A stretch of DNA of 64,000 nt from Methylophaga sp. UBA3192 (lineage in GTDB: Bacteria > Pseudomonadota > Gammaproteobacteria > Nitrosococcales > Methylophagaceae): NCBI GenBank assembly GCA_002363955.1, contig DEXE01000007.1:268808-332807 (forward strand). The letters are read 5' to 3'. Made by a program: the position numbers and the translations under genes. The first letter of the stretch is position 1, and each line of letters begins with the position of its first letter. Of the stretch, positions 33,806-42,620 are shown in pieces. Under the pieces are notes generated by a model. The model was not told the origin of the DNA, made no database searches, and saw only the letters and a list, made by a program, of their open reading frames with translations.

Positions 33806-34762
33806 TTAGTTTTTATCTGACTCAGCCATTTTTTTAAGCTGTTGATCCATTGTCGTCAAGGGTTTCCAGCCAAGTAAACTTTGAGCTTTACTGATGTCTA
33901 TTTGTAGATCACCAAATAATCGGTCAGTGATAGTTTGTTTACCCAGCAGTTTTGCCACAAACCGCATCCAGGAAGTAGAAATAGGTAACAAACGACATGG
34001 TGTTCTATAAGCGAAAGCTAATTTTTTAAGCAATATTGTAGTAGAAACATCTTCACCATCTGCTAAAAGAAATACCTGATTTACAGCTGCAGGGTGGACG
34101 ATGCAAAGCATTAAAAAATCGACAAGGTTATCAATCGCCAGTAATGAACGTTGGTTTGAGGTCGCTCCAAATGGCAGCGGTACGCCTTTTTTGATGATTT
34201 TAATCAAACTGGCAAAGTTTGCTTTTACCCCAGGCCCGTATATTAGCGGGGGGCGAATAATCACAACTTCCATAGGTTTTGTATGGCTTAACTCAAATAA
34301 AACCTGTTCTGCCTCAAGCTTTGATTGTCCATAGGCATCTTCAGGTGCCGGCTTATCTGTCTCACGAAAAGCCTGTCGATGATCAGTCGATTCACCGTTC
34401 ACTTTAATGGAGCTGATAAATACAAACCTTTTCACACCCGCAATAGCTGCTTGCTTAGCCAATGCAAGAGTTGCGTTTACATTCGTTTTTCGAAATTCAG
34501 TCAACGGATCGGCTGCTTTGTCATGCATAATGTGTACGCGTGCTGCAGTGTGAATAACGACATCAACTTTTTTCAGCGTATCAATTAACGTATTCTGCTC
34601 GCTCAGCAAGCCTAAATCACCAATCTGCTGTTGCTCCACTTCAACCGGCAATTCCACCGAATGATTCCGTACCCCTGCAATAATATTATGTCCAGCACTT
34701 AGCAGTTCCTTAATCAACGCCTTTCCGACAAACCCAGTTGCGCCTGTTACAAAAATCCGCAT
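33806..34762 (-). CDS. NAD(P)-dependent nucleotide-sugar reductase/epimerase, WbpV/WreQ-like
   Basis: An extended SDR of 318 residues. The Rossmann start is VTGATGFVGKAL. The catalytic Ser lies in FISSIKVNGEST and the Tyr-Lys pair in DAYGQSKLEAE. The loop VIIRPPLIYGPGVKANF and the short C-terminal domain are like proteins that reduce the 4-keto group of UDP-4-keto-6-deoxy-GlcNAc (WbpV, WreQ), giving QuiNAc or FucNAc. UDP-hexose 4-epimerase is an alternative. The WbpM-like dehydratase in the locus would make the substrate. It shares TAATG with the manB stop. Confidence 0.78.
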   Translation of the reverse strand: MRIFVTGATGFVGKALIKELLSAGHNIIAGVRNHSVELPVEVEQQQIGDLGLLSEQNTLIDTLKKVDVVIHTAARVHIMHDKAADPLTEFRKTNVNATLALAKQAAIAGVKRFVFISSIKVNGESTDHRQAFRETDKPAPEDAYGQSKLEAEQVLFELSHTKPMEVVIIRPPLIYGPGVKANFASLIKIIKKGVPLPFGATSNQRSLLAIDNLVDFLMLCIVHPAAVNQVFLLADGEDVSTTILLKKLAFAYRTPCRLLPISTSWMRFVAKLLGKQTITDRLFGDLQIDISKAQSLLGWKPLTTMDQQLKKMAESDKN

Positions 34763-36213
34763 TAGTTCTGAATTATCTGTTCAATTTCTGCCACTTTGGC
34801 TCTCATTAAGGCTTCATCAGTTCGGCTTTCAACATTTAAACGTAATAGTGGCTCGGTGTTAGAGGAGCGTAAGTTAAATCGCCACTGGTCAAACTCGAGG
34901 CTTATCCCATCTGTTTTATCGATCACTGGATTTTCAGCGGAAAAACGCTGAAGAATTTTATCGAGAATGATACTGACATCTGCCACCCGATAATTAATTT
35001 CACCACTGCATGGGTATTTCGCCATACGCTCATTAACCAGCTCAGATAAAGCCTTACCTGCCACACTCATTAACTCAGCCACCAGCAACCACGGAATCAT
35101 GCCGCTATCACAATAGGCAAAATCACGGAAATAGTGATGGGCACTCATTTCACCACCATAAACTGCATTTTCCAATCGCATACGTTCTTTAATAAAGGCA
35201 TGGCCTGTTTTGGATTGGATAGGTTTTCCACCCGCTGCTTCAACTTGATCGATGGTATTCCAGGTCAGTCGTGGATCATGGATGATTTTTTCACCGGCTG
35301 ACTTGAGCAAAAATGCTTCAGCCAACAAACCGACAATATAATACCCTTCAATAAATCGGCCATTTTCATCAAACAGAAAACACCGATCAAAATCCCCATC
35401 CCATGCGATACCCATATCGGCTTTATTAGCAATGACTGCATCAGCAGTTGCCGCCCGATTTTCGGGTAATAACGGGTTGGGGATACCATTCGGGAAACTG
35501 CCATCGGCTTCATGGTGGATCTTGATAAATTCCAGCGGCACATTGGCTGCTTTAAACTGTTGCTCAAGCGCATCAATAACATGTCCAGCCGCACCATTAC
35601 CCGCGTTCACAACCAGTTTTAATGGTTTGATCTTTGTCAGATCAATATAGCTCAGCAAATGCTCAACGTAGGGATCAAGTATCGATTGCTGACTGTATTT
35701 ATTGGCGTTATTGGTTCCACTGAAAACAGAATGTCCTGCTGGTGTAGCATCTGGAATATTAGCCTTAACCGAGACAGTTTCTTTAGGAGTATTAAACGGT
35801 GAGTCAATATGTTCAGCCAAATCACGAATATCATTTAAGCCACTATCACCACTTATCGGCAAAGCACCACGTCCAACCAACTTCATGCCATTGTAATCCA
35901 TCGGATTATGGCTGGCCGTAACTTCAATGCCCCCATCGACATCCAGATAAAATGAGGCAAAGTATATCTCTTCCGTGCCGACCATCCCGATATCAATAAC
36001 TTCTGCGCCCGTATCCATAACACCTTGGGCCAAAGCAAGTTTAAGCGGCTCACTAGTGTGTCTGATATCACCACCAACTACTACCCGTTTAGCATTTAGG
36101 TGTTTTGCATAAGCGTAACCAATACGATAAGCAACATCCGGGTTGAGCTCATCACCTAGTTGGCCTCTGATATCGTAGGCTTTGAAACATTTAAGTTTTT
36201 TTACAGACACCAT
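34762..36213 (-). CDS. manB: Phosphomannomutase ManB/CpsG
   Basis: Interconverts mannose-6-P and mannose-1-P (many also act on glucose). It has 483 residues and is very close to enterobacterial CpsG: CFKAYDIRG at the start, phospho-Ser in TASHNPMDYNGMK, metal loop DGDFDRC, GEMSAHHYFRD and the phosphate-binding RSSNTEPLLRLNVE. Mannose-1-P feeds GDP-mannose and then gmd/fcl. No manC is in the window, so GDP-mannose pyrophosphorylase must be elsewhere. A GGGGA Shine-Dalgarno precedes the ATG. Confidence 0.94.
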   Translation of the reverse strand: MVSVKKLKCFKAYDIRGQLGDELNPDVAYRIGYAYAKHLNAKRVVVGGDIRHTSEPLKLALAQGVMDTGAEVIDIGMVGTEEIYFASFYLDVDGGIEVTASHNPMDYNGMKLVGRGALPISGDSGLNDIRDLAEHIDSPFNTPKETVSVKANIPDATPAGHSVFSGTNNANKYSQQSILDPYVEHLLSYIDLTKIKPLKLVVNAGNGAAGHVIDALEQQFKAANVPLEFIKIHHEADGSFPNGIPNPLLPENRAATADAVIANKADMGIAWDGDFDRCFLFDENGRFIEGYYIVGLLAEAFLLKSAGEKIIHDPRLTWNTIDQVEAAGGKPIQSKTGHAFIKERMRLENAVYGGEMSAHHYFRDFAYCDSGMIPWLLVAELMSVAGKALSELVNERMAKYPCSGEINYRVADVSIILDKILQRFSAENPVIDKTDGISLEFDQWRFNLRSSNTEPLLRLNVESRTDEALMRAKVAEIEQIIQN

Positions 36214-36240
36214 AATTCCCCAATAGAAAAGAGTGCAATT

Positions 36241-37527
36241 CTAAGCAGGTAAAGACTTATTAGAACTGACTCTTTGAATTTCATTGTTCATCACAATTGA
36301 AGACTTAATTTCAACATTGGTGATTACTTTAGAATATTTTCCACGAGATAATAATAAACCAGCGACTAAAGCTGAAAATATTCCCAATCTCATCTCAACC
36401 CCGATTGTATTGGCCATACCGACAATCAAACTCATCAGAATAGTTAAATAGAGCAAGCGACCCTCAACAATACATTTATTTTTGAGAGCGATCTCTAATA
36501 GCCAAAAATTCAAAGCAAGATAGGATATTAATCCAATAGCACCATACCGGCTAAGCATATAAATAAGATCATGATGTGGTGATGAAAGATATGGACCTGA
36601 CTTTCCAAAAATTACAGATAAAAAATCTCTTGAAAAGAATTCGTATAATGCTGCATTCCAGAAATCTATTCTATAACCAAAAGTTCTTAAGTCTTTTGAG
36701 TTTTCTTCACCGGACTCAAACTCAAAAACAGCGAACAATTCAGCTGAATAAACAAATATTTCTTTTAGAGATAACAACATATAATAACTAAATAAAAATA
36801 AAACAGAAGCACAAATGAAACTAAAAAATAATCGTTTTAATAAACTTTTATCACTCAAATAGAACCAAGCTCCAATAATAATTGGATACGTCAGAATTAA
36901 TGATCTTGAACCGGACATTAATATGAGTAAACACCCCAAAACCACCCAAAAAATATTTTTTAAAGGGCCAGTCCGTGCTATAACAATTAGCACTAAATAA
37001 GTGACGATATATGAGAAGAGAATGGGATTTCCTAAAGAACCACTAACTCTCACATCTCTATCCAACCCCATAGTATTAACACTTGACCAAAATAAAGAGA
37101 AAAAATCAGGCTTAAATAACTGAACAATTGAGATGCATAGCTGAATTAGTAATACTAATTTAGCCAAAAGCTCTAGACCCTTATAATTTTTATTAGAGCC
37201 TTGATAAGACAAAATTACCGCAACAAGCACAACAAGCCATGCAAGCCAATTGAACAACAATTTTCTATCATAAAAATCATGTACATATGAATTAAAAACT
37301 GATAGAAGCAACAAGGAAAATATTAAAATAAAGATAATATTTAGTACTCTATCTGAAAGCAATAAGTGTAATTTTTTTACATTTAATGCGATTACCAATA
37401 AAGCCAATAAATAAATGGGATAGAATGTATTGAAGACTATAATCTCGCTTGGCCTGAACATGACATATAAATGCATAACATACACAAACCATAATCCATA
37501 ATCCTGCTTCATTTCTGAATCAATCAT
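36241..37527 (-). CDS. O-antigen polymerase/ligase-like membrane protein (Wzy/WaaL family)
   Basis: A 428-residue protein with about eleven or twelve predicted membrane helices. Hallmarks of the Wzy_C superfamily are a helix ending in LLILMSGSRSLIL and, after a large periplasmic loop (about 255-315), PHHDLIYMLSRYGAIGLISYL. The coding sequence is visibly more A+T-rich than its neighbours, as is usual for polymerase genes. It polymerises or ligates the lipid-linked repeat at the periplasmic face. I cannot tell polymerase from ligase by sequence; as the only such gene in a locus with glycosyltransferases, polymerase is likelier. Confidence 0.78.
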   Translation of the reverse strand: MIDSEMKQDYGLWFVYVMHLYVMFRPSEIIVFNTFYPIYLLALLVIALNVKKLHLLLSDRVLNIIFILIFSLLLLSVFNSYVHDFYDRKLLFNWLAWLVVLVAVILSYQGSNKNYKGLELLAKLVLLIQLCISIVQLFKPDFFSLFWSSVNTMGLDRDVRVSGSLGNPILFSYIVTYLVLIVIARTGPLKNIFWVVLGCLLILMSGSRSLILTYPIIIGAWFYLSDKSLLKRLFFSFICASVLFLFSYYMLLSLKEIFVYSAELFAVFEFESGEENSKDLRTFGYRIDFWNAALYEFFSRDFLSVIFGKSGPYLSSPHHDLIYMLSRYGAIGLISYLALNFWLLEIALKNKCIVEGRLLYLTILMSLIVGMANTIGVEMRLGIFSALVAGLLLSRGKYSKVITNVEIKSSIVMNNEIQRVSSNKSLPA

Positions 37528-38286
37528 CTAATCTTTAGGCTTAAAAATAAATTGTTTTAAACGATTTGAAATTTTACAATAGAAAAAATGTAATCGGCTT
37601 ACTCTTCCATAATAGTCGTCAAGAAATCTCAAAACTTCTTTATTTTGGAAAATGATATTTTTTAAATTTTTATTTGTTGTCCCTCCCAAACGCATCTTTA
37701 TTATCAGCTCAGGTAGATACATAAATCGTATTTTCTTAACCTCAAGAAATCTGAAAAGTAACTCTACATCTGATGCAATTTTGTAATTCAAATCAAAATT
37801 TCCATTTTCTTCATAGACGGACTTTCGACAAAAGAAGGTTGGATGTGGCGGCATCCAGCCACGTTTAAAAGCACCCGATATAAACGCCTCAGATCTCCAA
37901 TAACGAACAACTTTATTGATATCGGTTTGATCAACATAAACAAGATCTGCATAACAGGCATCAATAGTGGGGTTTTTAAACACTTCTGCAATACTGGAAA
38001 CAACATGAATGGATGTATAAAAATCATCAGCATTCAAAATTCCTACAACATCTCCAGTGGCCATAGCGATACCCTTATTCATTGCATCATAAATGCCCTT
38101 ATCAGGCTCTGAAACATAACGAGCAATGCTAGAAGCATTGTCAATAAGTTTGACCGTGCCATCTGTCGATCCACCATCAACGATAATATGTTCTATATCA
38201 GGATACTCCTGATTTGCTACAGAACGAATTGTGTCAGAGATGGTTTTGGCACTATTAAAACAGACAGTGATAATTGAAATTTTCAT
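37528..38286 (-). CDS. Family 2 glycosyltransferase
   Basis: A 252-residue GT-A enzyme. It begins with the typical KISIITVCFNSAKTISDTI, then HIIVDGGSTDGT, DKGIYDAMNKGIAMATGD and the DXD-type NADDFY. It is close to the WcaA/WfgS-type inverting transferases of O-antigen loci. The last 50 residues are basic and may contact the membrane. A+T-rich like the polymerase gene. It overlaps the next transferase by 4 bp. The donor sugar is not predictable. Confidence 0.88.
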   Translation of the reverse strand: MKISIITVCFNSAKTISDTIRSVANQEYPDIEHIIVDGGSTDGTVKLIDNASSIARYVSEPDKGIYDAMNKGIAMATGDVVGILNADDFYTSIHVVSSIAEVFKNPTIDACYADLVYVDQTDINKVVRYWRSEAFISGAFKRGWMPPHPTFFCRKSVYEENGNFDLNYKIASDVELLFRFLEVKKIRFMYLPELIIKMRLGGTTNKNLKNIIFQNKEVLRFLDDYYGRVSRLHFFYCKISNRLKQFIFKPKD

Positions 38287-39449
38287 AAACTTTTGGCGGC
38301 TGCCTCAACTACAGTTGTGAATTTCATCGCAAAGAGCGACATAAATGTTCTTGAGCGTTCAGCTGCTTGTTTCATATCTTCGATACGTTTATCAATCGAA
38401 ATACTTGATAATGTAATCATTTGTTCTGCTAACTGTGCTGGCTTATCCTGTTCAAAAAAAAGGGCATTTTGTTCTGCTTGTTCGCGATGAACATTTATGT
38501 CCGATAAAAGCATTTCGACTCCAAGTGATTTGGCCTCTTCAACAGTAGTACTCCAGCCTTCAAATCGTGATGGATTAATAAGTGCGGCAGCACTTAACAT
38601 TAGAGCCTGAACATCGTCATAAGGGATCATTCCCAAGACACGAAAATTGTCCTCGACTGATTCCGCGGCAATAAGTGATAACAACTTTGGAAAATAATCC
38701 GGATCACGTGAATCTTCATGATTACCAGATACCGCAACGATAATCTCTTTGCCCTCACGTTTAGCAATACCCAAGGCTTTTATGACGCACTCATGATTTT
38801 TATGCTGCCAGAACTGGTTGGGTAAATAGAAAAAATGCCTGGGTAGATTATATTTTGCTAATAAAACTTCAAAATCAAACTTTATCGGGCGAACTGGCAC
38901 ACTGAAATTAACCACATGCAGGCGCTCATTCGGTAATTTATAAAACTGTTGGAAGTCCTTTGCTGCATCGAGACTGCTAAGCATGATGTGACGTTTCGCA
39001 TAAACTTGCATGCGAAAACCGATCTCTCTTTTCCAGAATGCAAAAAAACCAAAATACTGCCTAAGTTTACGATGCTGTAAATCTGGAATCCATGCAATTG
39101 TTGGTATATTAAAGTGCCAGCCATAAAAATCAGCAGCCTCAAATACCACATCGATCTCATGTACCTTAAATACTGCCAGTGCATCAGTATCACAACCAGT
39201 CACAATAGCTTTGAGAAGACGCCGATTTTTGTGGGAACGATTAAACACCTTAGAATGAACAATTTTCAGCCCATCAAGTGCATTAAACCTCTCCAGCACA
39301 TCTATTGCAACATCATCACCCAGAAATAAAATCGGTTCGACTCTCTGGTTTTCAAATTCTAATAATGCACTGATCAGATTCACTTGATAGTTTAAGCCCC
39401 CCATCCACGCATGTCCGCCGATTAGCGTAAAGGCTACACGATGTTTCAA
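38283..39449 (-). CDS. Family 4-like glycosyltransferase
   Basis: A 388-residue GT-B protein. The N-terminal Rossmann half has the acceptor-side glycine loop GGHAWMGGLNYQ. The C-terminal half has YLPNQFWQHKNHECVIKAL and the GT4 signature region NPSRFEGWSTTVEEAKSLG with a conserved Glu pair. It probably extends the repeat unit. It shares 4 bp with the epimerase on one side and 4 bp with the GT2 on the other. Donor unknown. Confidence 0.85.
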   Translation of the reverse strand: MKHRVAFTLIGGHAWMGGLNYQVNLISALLEFENQRVEPILFLGDDVAIDVLERFNALDGLKIVHSKVFNRSHKNRRLLKAIVTGCDTDALAVFKVHEIDVVFEAADFYGWHFNIPTIAWIPDLQHRKLRQYFGFFAFWKREIGFRMQVYAKRHIMLSSLDAAKDFQQFYKLPNERLHVVNFSVPVRPIKFDFEVLLAKYNLPRHFFYLPNQFWQHKNHECVIKALGIAKREGKEIIVAVSGNHEDSRDPDYFPKLLSLIAAESVEDNFRVLGMIPYDDVQALMLSAAALINPSRFEGWSTTVEEAKSLGVEMLLSDINVHREQAEQNALFFEQDKPAQLAEQMITLSSISIDKRIEDMKQAAERSRTFMSLFAMKFTTVVEAAAKSL

Positions 39450-40381
39450 GCCAAGTTTCTCGCTTTGTACCAGCTCACTACTTCAGATATGCCTTGCTGT
39501 AATAATACCCTGGGTGAGAAACCCAACTCATTAGCCAACGAAATATCAGCAACTAAACTTTTAGGGTCGCCCTTACGAGAAATGCCGCTAAATTTAACAC
39601 TATGATTTTGTCCCCACTGGCTACACACCAGCGATGCAATTTCAGCTATAGAAGTGCTTATCCCCGTGCCACCATTGACCACAGTAATTTCATTTAATGA
39701 TTTATTCGCCAATAACCAAAGTAACTGTGAGGCATCGGAAATATGTATCCAGTCTCGAACTTCACTCCCAGTTCCATTTAACGTAATTGCATTTGAGTCT
39801 GACTTTTCAATTTTTTGGCATAAGTCCCACAACAGCTGTTTTTCCAACCCCGTTCCATAAACAGAAAATAATCTGATAACAGCAAGGTCTAAACCAAAAC
39901 TATCACGATAAGAACTGAATAAGGACTCCAGCATCCATTTGTGGTAACCATAGGGTGAAAAAGGCTTACCGATGTCTTGCTCTAAGATGGGACCGTTGAA
40001 TGCCGAACCATATACCGCAGCACTGGATGCACCTACCACTCGGCTCGCTGGAGAGCTCTGCCTCACCCACTCCAAAAGGCGTGCGGTGGTATCTACTGTG
40101 CGTTGAAAATCTTCGTAAGGATTTTGTATTGATGAACCAACAGCTGAACCGCCAGCAAGATGAAAAATAATATCAGGTTTACCAAAATCAGAAACCAGCT
40201 GATTCATTCCTGCAAAGTCTATTTCAGCATTTAGCCAATGACTAAATCCCCAGGTTCTAAAGTCATCATCCGTCCAAAACCCATGTCCAATTCCGTAAAC
40301 TGTTGCATTTTTCTTCGCGATAAATTTGGCTAGATTGCGACCTATAAATCCCTTCCCACCTGTAATCCAAACTGTAGTCAT
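39446..40381 (-). CDS. NAD-dependent epimerase/dehydratase (SDR)
   Basis: An extended SDR of 311 residues. The start ITGGKGFIGRNLAKFI is the nucleotide-binding loop. Ser lies in GASSAAVYGSAFNG and the catalytic Tyr-Lys in YGYHKWMLES. The region VIRLFSVYGTGLEKQ matches the sugar-nucleotide epimerase class. The exact reaction is uncertain: 4-epimerase or 4-reductase of a dTDP- or UDP-sugar are the usual options. It shares TAATG with the methyltransferase upstream. Confidence 0.75.
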   Translation of the reverse strand: MTTVWITGGKGFIGRNLAKFIAKKNATVYGIGHGFWTDDDFRTWGFSHWLNAEIDFAGMNQLVSDFGKPDIIFHLAGGSAVGSSIQNPYEDFQRTVDTTARLLEWVRQSSPASRVVGASSAAVYGSAFNGPILEQDIGKPFSPYGYHKWMLESLFSSYRDSFGLDLAVIRLFSVYGTGLEKQLLWDLCQKIEKSDSNAITLNGTGSEVRDWIHISDASQLLWLLANKSLNEITVVNGGTGISTSIAEIASLVCSQWGQNHSVKFSGISRKGDPKSLVADISLANELGFSPRVLLQQGISEVVSWYKARNLA

Positions 40382-41235
40382 TACTGCTCCTCGGGCTTGA
40401 AGCAGACAAATGAATATAACCTGCCAGGTCGTCTATCTACAAACGAAAGACAACGAAGCAGACTACGATAAAGAATATCAATATTAAGGATGCGTGATAG
40501 CTTGCCAAACAATGGTATTTTACTGATCCTCTGTTGAATTTGAGCTTTCAGCGATGCTTCTGTGTAAGGGGCGAAATTAATAACACTATCGAAAGAACGG
40601 AGAACGCGTTTAACCTTAAATCCAGCTTTTTTCAGTGCGACAAGATACTCATGAGATGTGTAGGCATTCTCACCACCATATAATGAATGTAATGGATGCA
40701 CATCAAAAAATGCAGCTAAATCTTTTTTTGATGAAATCACATGGTCTCTAACGGCTATTAAACTGCCTCCTGGCTTTAAGACACGGAATAATTCTGCACA
40801 TAACTGTTCAAGATCATTTGCATGGTGCAATACTTGTCGGGCAAAAACCAGCTCAAATGTATTTGCATCAAAATTAATTCTCTCGCCAAATTCCTGAGAG
40901 ACAGATATAGGCAGGTTGTTCTCCAAAGCAAGCGTTTTGATTGCGCCAGCTCCAACAAGCTCGCTGCTATCTGGTTCTAACGCGGCTACTTGCCAGCCAT
41001 CACGAGCTAAAGCATAACTGGCTATCCCACGTCCTGCCCCAAGGTCCATTGCAAAACCTTTTGAATCTGGAACATATCGGCTTATAGCTTGCCACTCCGG
41101 GCTATTATAATATCTCTCCGCAGCTTGCTGGACGGATGGATCATAATAACAATCCCGAACTAATTGTTGTTTATCCGGTTGATTCATTAACCATGAGACT
41201 GCCGCCTCCCAGGAGACAAAGGTTTTATCGCTCAT
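40381..41235 (-). CDS. Class I SAM-dependent methyltransferase
   Basis: A 284-residue methyltransferase. Motif I is MDLGAGRGIASYAL (about 63-76) with the acidic Glu of the ribose in AALEPDS. Motif post-I/II is FELVFARQVLHHANDLEQL and motif III VLKPGGSLIAVRD, the UbiE/COQ5-like pattern. In this setting it could methylate a sugar or the chain end. The C-terminal 80 residues are basic. It overlaps the acyltransferase start by 11 bp. Confidence 0.85.
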   Translation of the reverse strand: MSDKTFVSWEAAVSWLMNQPDKQQLVRDCYYDPSVQQAAERYYNSPEWQAISRYVPDSKGFAMDLGAGRGIASYALARDGWQVAALEPDSSELVGAGAIKTLALENNLPISVSQEFGERINFDANTFELVFARQVLHHANDLEQLCAELFRVLKPGGSLIAVRDHVISSKKDLAAFFDVHPLHSLYGGENAYTSHEYLVALKKAGFKVKRVLRSFDSVINFAPYTEASLKAQIQQRISKIPLFGKLSRILNIDILYRSLLRCLSFVDRRPGRLYSFVCFKPEEQ

Positions 41236-41812
41236 CGGGTCCTAACTCTCTGATTATTTTGGCTGGGTTGCCAGCAACAATAGTCCACGGTGGCACATCT
41301 TTAGTCACCACGGCTCCAGCTCCGACGATAGCACCTTCACCAACGGTTACACCCTTTAAGATTGTTGCCATTGCACCAACCCAAACATCATCAGCTATCA
41401 TAACCGGAGACTCATCAAGGTCTATTGAAGATGGATGACCAACGCTTGCAATATTCATGAATTGCTCATGTCTTTCTGAGGCGCGTATTGGATGGGTATG
41501 GTTATCAAAAATATTGACATTATGTGAAATTAACACCCTGTTGCCGATGGAGATACGGCCAGCGGACCAAATCCTACAACCTTCTCCCACATAACAATCG
41601 TCTCCAACAACAATTTTTCCTCCATGGGCAAACACCAAAAGCTCCCCCAGAACATGGCTATTTGAACCAATTGAAATTAATTCTGGTTTTCCTGATATGT
41701 TGATAATTTTTGCCGAGGGATAAAGCACAACACTGGCTGCTCCAGTGAATTCCCTAAACTGTAAAAGCTTTCTGATAAAAGCTTTGAAAGCTATTTTGTA
41801 AGTTCTAAACAT
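41225..41812 (-). CDS. Hexapeptide-repeat O-acyltransferase
   Basis: A 195-residue left-handed beta-helix acyltransferase of the maltose O-acetyltransferase/WcaF type. The repeats GNRVLISHNVNIFDNHTHPI (probable catalytic His) and VWVGAMATILKGVTVGEGAIVGAGAVVTKDVPP end in GNPAKIIREL. It probably acetylates a sugar in the repeat. It could instead provide the N-acyl group missing from the nonulosonate-like module, but its class favours hydroxyl acceptors. It overlaps genes on both sides. Confidence 0.85.
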   Translation of the reverse strand: MFRTYKIAFKAFIRKLLQFREFTGAASVVLYPSAKIINISGKPELISIGSNSHVLGELLVFAHGGKIVVGDDCYVGEGCRIWSAGRISIGNRVLISHNVNIFDNHTHPIRASERHEQFMNIASVGHPSSIDLDESPVMIADDVWVGAMATILKGVTVGEGAIVGAGAVVTKDVPPWTIVAGNPAKIIRELGPDER

Positions 41813-42618
41813 ACAACTGCACGTGATGCGGCAGCATAGTCAGTGCCGTAATCTTTTTCGGTGTGAATATCAAAATAAGTGGCATCACTGGCAAGTTCAC
41901 GTGAAGAATTAACCCATCCGCTCTCATGATACTGAAAGTAGTTTTCTTTTATTTCCGTCGGTGAGAAAGTTGCCTTGATACTATCCACCATTTCACCGTT
42001 AAATATCTGAAACCAACCACGCACTTTATGCTCACCGAATGGAACACTAAGAAATAACTTTCCACCTGGCTTAAGAATTCGATGAAACTCTTTTATTGCA
42101 GCGAGATAACCCTCTGCATCACTTTCACGCTTTGCTTCATCACTGGTATACAGCATTGTGTTATCCAGGCCTATATGTTCAATTGTAGAAAGACTGGTGA
42201 TCCAGTCAAAATAATCATTTCTGAAACAGGTGTTTCTCAAATCTTCATAGATATATGAAACCCCTTTGTTCCAGAAGGCATCCTGCTCTGGTGCCAAGGT
42301 TGATATAAATAAATTCTTATTCTGAAGTTTTTTATGATCGAGAAGAAACGAATAGTTGAGGATCGAACCGGCATCAAGGATTCTTCCTGCTGAATTTGGC
42401 AAAGACTGGAAAAACCACAAATATTCAACAACCCTCTCATCAAGCCTAAAGCCATACCCATCTGGCAATCTTGTTATATCGAGAAGTGGATCATTGATAG
42501 CAGTATTGATAGATGAAAATTTGTAAGGAACATAACCTAGCTTCCATGGTTTTTTTCCAAATAGTGGATACATCCAACTACAGGTAGAGTGATATATTTT
42601 TTTTATAAGCTTACGCAT
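41791..42618 (-). CDS. Class I SAM-dependent methyltransferase, polysaccharide type
   Basis: A 275-residue methyltransferase with a divergent motif I (GRILDAGSILNYSFLL). The family's DWITSLSTIEHIGLDNT and LKPGGKLFLSVPFGEHK are easily seen. The N-terminus is basic and amphipathic. Similar proteins occur in O-antigen loci, but no substrate is known to me. The loose motif I leaves the chance that it binds but does not methylate. Confidence 0.78.
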   Translation of the reverse strand: MRKLIKKIYHSTCSWMYPLFGKKPWKLGYVPYKFSSINTAINDPLLDITRLPDGYGFRLDERVVEYLWFFQSLPNSAGRILDAGSILNYSFLLDHKKLQNKNLFISTLAPEQDAFWNKGVSYIYEDLRNTCFRNDYFDWITSLSTIEHIGLDNTMLYTSDEAKRESDAEGYLAAIKEFHRILKPGGKLFLSVPFGEHKVRGWFQIFNGEMVDSIKATFSPTEIKENYFQYHESGWVNSSRELASDATYFDIHTEKDYGTDYAAASRAVVCLELTK

Positions 42619-42620
42619 GT

